From Nitrospiraceae bacterium (GTDB taxonomy: Bacteria; Nitrospirota; Nitrospiria; Nitrospirales; Nitrospiraceae), in NCBI GenBank assembly GCA_013140715.1, contig JABFSG010000063.1, forward strand, positions 1 to 55,908: 55,908 bases of DNA, given 5' to 3'. Of this stretch, positions 52,909 through 55,908 are shown in pieces. Each line of letters opens with the position of its first letter. The stretch's first letter is position 1. The position numbers and the translations under genes are program-made. Under the pieces are notes generated by a model that was not told the origin of the DNA, ran no database searches, and was given only the letters and a program-made list of their open reading frames with translations.

Positions 52909-52976
52909 ATGAACACCATGAAGCCCATAAAGCCCGTGCAGTCAGGAACAGCCTCGGCTTGGGTCCGCATTCCTGA
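52545..52976 (+). CDS. Doubtful hypothetical gene
   Basis: 143 codons from the ATG at 52545. The first 50 residues (NYLGKGTLPAWKQEPDQPGM, MFAIADPSVIEYLNRLND) look protein-like; after about residue 70 the composition becomes random, and the frame runs 68 bases into the next gene. It may be a short gene whose stop was lost by a frameshift, or chance. No ribosome site. Confidence 0.25.
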   Translation: MAKNEQNYLGKGTLPAWKQEPDQPGMTFMAMFAIADPSVIEYLNRLNDGALLINALHSVLITAPRDRLCGRRCSSGNECRFISFLTGGHASSKGIAASPQRLGRRRNQTVLFTPHWITGRDHEHHEAHKARAVRNSLGLGPHS

Positions 52977-53256
52977 TGGCACGAAAGTGAAGCATCGGCA
53001 TGAAGGGCATGTCGGATTCATTGATGGGCTCACTGAGATCGTCAGTGGACCCAACCGGAATCCTGATGGGAAGACCCAATATCGCATGAATATTGGAGCG
53101 CCGGATCGTCAGCTCGTGACCGAGAGCGACCTATCTATTCTTGTCGACGACGAAGAACTCGTCATCATGCTGCGCCAGAAGGCACCCTATCGCCGTGCGG
53201 TCACACAATCGCTGCACAGCGTGCTGGCGCCGGATCGCTTCGTCAAGCCGTCCTAG
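52909..53256 (+). CDS. Small SH3-like hypothetical protein
   Basis: 115 residues from the ATG at 52909 (AGGGAGAG just upstream). WVRIPDGTKVKHRHEGHVGF, IDGLTEIVSG, RNPDGKTQYRMNIGAPDR and LVTESDLSILVDDE have the spacing of small SH3-like barrels (KOW or CarD-type). Such proteins occur as stand-alone hypotheticals. No known partner nearby. Confidence 0.7.
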   Translation: MNTMKPIKPVQSGTASAWVRIPDGTKVKHRHEGHVGFIDGLTEIVSGPNRNPDGKTQYRMNIGAPDRQLVTESDLSILVDDEELVIMLRQKAPYRRAVTQSLHSVLAPDRFVKPS

Positions 53257-53394
53257 CAACGCGGGCTCCAGGTTATAGATACCAAAAGGATTTGCGATTT
53301 GAGACGCGAAACATCTACACGAGATAGGCCATTACGGATGGCCACAACGAGTTGAGAGACTTTTAAGAAGATCCAGGCCAAGTCGACGATACGC

Positions 53395-53643
53395 ATGACA
53401 GAAACCTGCTACTCCAAAGGCCAGAAAGTAATCTTGGTCACCAGCCAGACCAAGAATGGTAATTGGTTGTGCAAGTTTTCGATTCCCGGGTTCAACAATC
53501 TTGACGGCAGTCTGCATGGCCAGGATCCGTCCAAAGGCTACAAGACGGAATGGGAAGCGAGAACGAACGCATTTCAGCGCGCCAAGTTGCTCCTTGACTC
53601 ACCACAGGATATACCGCAGACGTCCATACTGAAGAGGGTCTAA
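53395..53643 (+). CDS. Small hypothetical protein
   Basis: 82 residues. Protein-like composition: KGQKVILVTSQTKNGNWLCK, IPGFNNLDGSLHG, YKTEWEARTNAFQRAKLLLD. No family recognised and no signal peptide. It lies 138 bases after the SH3-like gene on the same strand. Confidence 0.55.
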   Translation: MTETCYSKGQKVILVTSQTKNGNWLCKFSIPGFNNLDGSLHGQDPSKGYKTEWEARTNAFQRAKLLLDSPQDIPQTSILKRV

Positions 53644-53790
53644 GAAACAGCTCGCGATAGTTTCTCTAATCTGCCCGGCGTCTTCGGATCTTCGACTAAC
53701 AATTCGGCGCCGTGGCCATTGACGGCGTTACAGAACTTCTCCACAACTTGAGTCAACTTCAGCTCATCCGGTGGATCCTCTCACGCTTCG

Positions 53791-54036
53791 TCAGGCCACC
53801 TTTACTGGGTCCGCATACGCATTCGTATAGTGCCCAGACCAATGGCAATAGCGTCTGTTGGCCCACGTGTTCACTTCACCGTTCTGGGTTGGGCCATAAC
53901 GCTTCGCCAGCACGGCAGTAAATGCGACCAGGCTTCCTTCGATCTCCAGAAGATCCGCATCTGTAATCTTTCCCCATTTCGCTTTCAACGGCGCCTTCAG
54001 TTGAGCCCAAAACGCTTTGAATTGCTCTTGATTCAT
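53791..54036 (-). CDS. CsbD-like stress protein
   Basis: 81 residues from the ATG at 54036. The CsbD pattern is clear: MNQEQFKAFWAQLKAPLKAK, WGKITDADLLEIEG, LAKRYGPTQNGEVNTWANR. CsbD proteins are small, helical and strongly induced by general stress, with no known enzyme activity. AAAGGA lies upstream. It has a longer C-terminal tail than most. Confidence 0.82.
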   Translation of the reverse strand: MNQEQFKAFWAQLKAPLKAKWGKITDADLLEIEGSLVAFTAVLAKRYGPTQNGEVNTWANRRYCHWSGHYTNAYADPVKVA

Positions 54037-54300
54037 CCTGCATTCCTTTCTCATTTGATGTAATGACCGATGGTACCCATCACGACTGCGCTCGGCAGAG
54101 ACAGACATCGTGGGTCGCAGACATGCGTCCACCAATGGACACGCTGGCGTAGAAGCTGCGGAGACCGGAGAATCAAACGCACAGGAACGTAGAAGAGAGT
54201 GCGGTGCGAAAGATGGGACAGTCGGCGTGGCTCAATACGTCATCCTCACCATACAGGGCACAGAAGGGAAGAGTCAACGCAAACATTTTCAGCATTGTGC

Positions 54301-54981
54301 TCAGACATCCGGAATCTGCCAATCGATCGGAGCCAGCCCAGCCTCGGCTAGATTTTTGTTGGTGTGGGAGAAGCACCGGCAGCCAGAAAACTTTCTGACC
54401 GACAAGGGCGAGGGATGGGCGCACATAATTACGGCATGGTGCGACTGCGCGATCAACTTCTGCTTTTTCTGGGCTTCACGTCCCCACAACAAGAAGACCA
54501 CTCGCGTCCGCTTCTCAGCAACAAGCTCGATCATGCGATCGGTGAACCGCTCCCAGCCGCGCCCCTGATGCGAATTGGCCTTGTGCGCTCTGACCGTAAG
54601 GACCGTATTGAGCATGAGGATGCCCTGGCCGGCCCAAGGTTTCAGATATCCATTATTCGGGATCTGACATCCCAGATCCTCACGGAGCTCTCGATAGACG
54701 TTTCGCAGCGAGAACGGCAGGGGCCGGACAGTCGGTTGCACGGAAAAGCAGAGCCCGTGGGCCTGACCAGGGGTCGGATAGGGATCCTGGCCGACCAGCA
54801 GCACACGAACCTGCTCGTACGACGTTGCAGCTAAGGCGTTAAAAATGTCTTTGCGGGCCGGCAGGATCGTCTGACCATCGGCAAGCTCCTGCGCAAGAAA
54901 CGAATCAAGCGCGCGATAATATGGTTTGCCAGTTTCCCCCTTGAGTAAGGATCGCCAGCCTGGAGGAATGGGAGGGAGCAT
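54301..54981 (-). CDS. ung: Uracil-DNA glycosylase, family 1
   Basis: 226 residues from the ATG at 54981, which has GAGG six bases upstream (an ATG four codons earlier has none). It removes uracil from DNA for base-excision repair. The water-activating Asp66 is in GQDPYPTPGQAHGLCFSV, the catalytic His in AHPSPLS, with NTVLTVRAHKANSHQGRGWE between. The Pro after GQDPY, instead of the common His, is also seen in mycobacterial Ung. Length is standard. Confidence 0.93.
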   Translation of the reverse strand: MLPPIPPGWRSLLKGETGKPYYRALDSFLAQELADGQTILPARKDIFNALAATSYEQVRVLLVGQDPYPTPGQAHGLCFSVQPTVRPLPFSLRNVYRELREDLGCQIPNNGYLKPWAGQGILMLNTVLTVRAHKANSHQGRGWERFTDRMIELVAEKRTRVVFLLWGREAQKKQKLIAQSHHAVIMCAHPSPLSVRKFSGCRCFSHTNKNLAEAGLAPIDWQIPDV

Positions 54982-55089
54982 GGTAAGCCTCATACCGCAG
55001 AGCCGGCCGGAATATGCCTCGGTGTCATTGGGCAATACGGGCAACCTGCATTACAAGATATTTATCTCCCTGTCTCAACCGACATCTAT

Positions 55090-55749
55090 CTAAACTTGCG
55101 AATGTTCCGTCATGAACCATCCGGCAATTGAGAGCCGACGCCGGTCACCTGCGACTTGATCAACCCGGCAGACACGGTGGAAGCGGGGAACGGTGAACAT
55201 GACGAGAGAACCTGGCCGCGGCTCGATACAGTGCGTCACTTCAAGGTCTGGATGCTCAGAGCTATGGGTCTTCCGCTTCGCATAGATGATGAGTTCCCCC
55301 CCCCAATCGGATCGCCATTCGTCATGAAAATAGCTGACCAGTGCAATTCGCCTGAGAGAGACGGGTGCGCCTTCGACCTGATACCCTTGATCCGTGTCGT
55401 CGTGCGTCAGCAGAGAATCCCCTGCCGCATACGAATAATAGTTGAATCCCACGCGCCGGCCCGAGATATTCGGAAAGGATTCCATGTAGGACTGAATACA
55501 TGGCAACTGCACACGCGAAAACAACTGCTGCCCTTGGGCTCTGCCGATTTCCGCCTTCGCCCAGTTTCCCGCATTCGGAAAATCTGCTCTGACCTTGGGC
55601 AGATCCGACAGACTCTTCCACGCTGCTTGTCCCATTCCCTCACGGAAAAACTTCCGCTCTTCCAGCGACCAGAAGTTTTCAACGACAAGGACGGGATTCT
55701 TGTGAAAAGAGAATGACGACAGGTCGGCTACCGAGACGGGCGCAGACAT
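55090..55749 (-). CDS. 2-oxoglutarate/Fe(II)-dependent oxygenase
   Basis: 219 residues from the ATG at 55749 (AGGGGAG just upstream; an ATG 17 codons earlier is possible). The Fe ligands are visible as HDD in LLTHDDTDQG and His in TVPRFHRVCRV; Arg in RRRLSIAGWFM binds 2-oxoglutarate. EPRPGSLVMF is the typical strand before the distal His. It resembles the prolyl-hydroxylase-like group. The substrate is unknown; a small molecule or peptide is possible. Confidence 0.85.
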   Translation of the reverse strand: MSAPVSVADLSSFSFHKNPVLVVENFWSLEERKFFREGMGQAAWKSLSDLPKVRADFPNAGNWAKAEIGRAQGQQLFSRVQLPCIQSYMESFPNISGRRVGFNYYSYAAGDSLLTHDDTDQGYQVEGAPVSLRRIALVSYFHDEWRSDWGGELIIYAKRKTHSSEHPDLEVTHCIEPRPGSLVMFTVPRFHRVCRVDQVAGDRRRLSIAGWFMTEHSQV

Positions 55750-55860
55750 CGGCTCCCCTTGAATACCCATCAGCTTCTCCACGAAAACATGGTCTGACAA
55801 CCTCTATCCCGACCATCCCTTCACAGTTTGCCGCGCAGTCGATCACGTTCCCGACTGGCG

Positions 55861-55897
55861 AAAAAAATAGGGCTGTCATCCTGGCGACAACAGCCCT
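55861..55897 (-). terminator. Intrinsic terminator of a gene beyond the window
   Basis: On the minus strand, AGGGCTGT and ACAGCCCT close a 13-base loop and are followed by TATTTTTTT. It would end a minus-strand transcript entering from the right edge, separating it from the oxygenase gene. Confidence 0.85.
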
Positions 55898-55908
55898 CGG
55901 TCACATTT

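Noticed and set aside
54301-54981. Uracil-DNA glycosylase with GQDPYP instead of GQDPYH, possibly inactive
   Set aside because: The same Pro occurs in mycobacterial Ung, and the catalytic Asp and His are both present.
1-55908. CRISPR array
   Set aside because: No run of regularly spaced identical repeats was seen; the repeated motifs here are inverted or irregular.

Overview
The window looks like a chromosomal piece of a Gram-negative bacterium of the Nitrospirota, most likely Nitrospira-like. This rests on the mix of sigma-54 and LuxR regulators, many short lipoproteins, twin bactofilins, a molybdate and sulfate import locus, a Si-specific transhydrogenase, and T/G-rich intergenic repeats. 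No rRNA or marker gene fixes the species. I count about 50 protein genes, one tRNA, no CRISPR array and no transposase. The first 66 bases are a perfect palindrome inside an open gene, which suggests an assembly fold-back at a contig end.

Layout. 1-9 kb (minus strand): a sigma-54 response regulator (cut by the window edge), its histidine kinase, a TPR protein, a second sigma-54 regulator, and two almost identical LuxR-type regulators 1,122 bp apart. 9.3-13.7 kb: two bactofilins, an HDOD protein overlapping a soluble transhydrogenase, and a ferritin-like protein. 13.9-15.1 kb: a CAU tRNA, two small genes and a self-cleaving XRE-S24 repressor with a perfect 17-bp operator at its promoter. 15.6-30.1 kb: a divergent anion-import locus. 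On the minus strand lie modC, modB, mop, two small exported proteins, modA, an outer-membrane barrel and an XRE/periplasmic-binding-like regulator. On the plus strand lie a YezD-type protein, a porin, a second ModA-like protein, a lipoprotein, and sbp-cysT-cysW-cysA. The two barrels share an N-terminal module, and tandem operators lie in the divergent promoter region.

30.2-38.1 kb: two PilZ proteins, a HExxH protein of the peptide-hydroxylase type, lipoproteins, RqcH, a receiver protein, a His/Lys-rich exported protein and DUF5069. 38.1-41.1 kb is the accessory part. An AlbA_2 (Schlafen-type) gene sits between inverted copies of a ~193-bp full-length hairpin element (E1). One copy is interrupted by a second IR-bounded element (E2), another copy of which lies at 10.5 kb. 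A fragment of the 3' end of gltD and two lipoprotein genes follow. 41.1-55.8 kb: gltD, gltB, a polyprenyl synthase, a DUF1015 protein, a third sigma-54 regulator, small hypotheticals, a CsbD-like protein, uracil-DNA glycosylase and a 2OG-Fe(II) oxygenase.

The genes make sense together as signalling and envelope functions around anion uptake: molybdate supplies molybdenum cofactor and sulfate supplies cysteine, with nitrogen assimilation through GOGAT. The most unusual material is the nested hairpin elements around the AlbA_2 gene, the candidate operators, and the HExxH gene, which has no recognisable RiPP partners.
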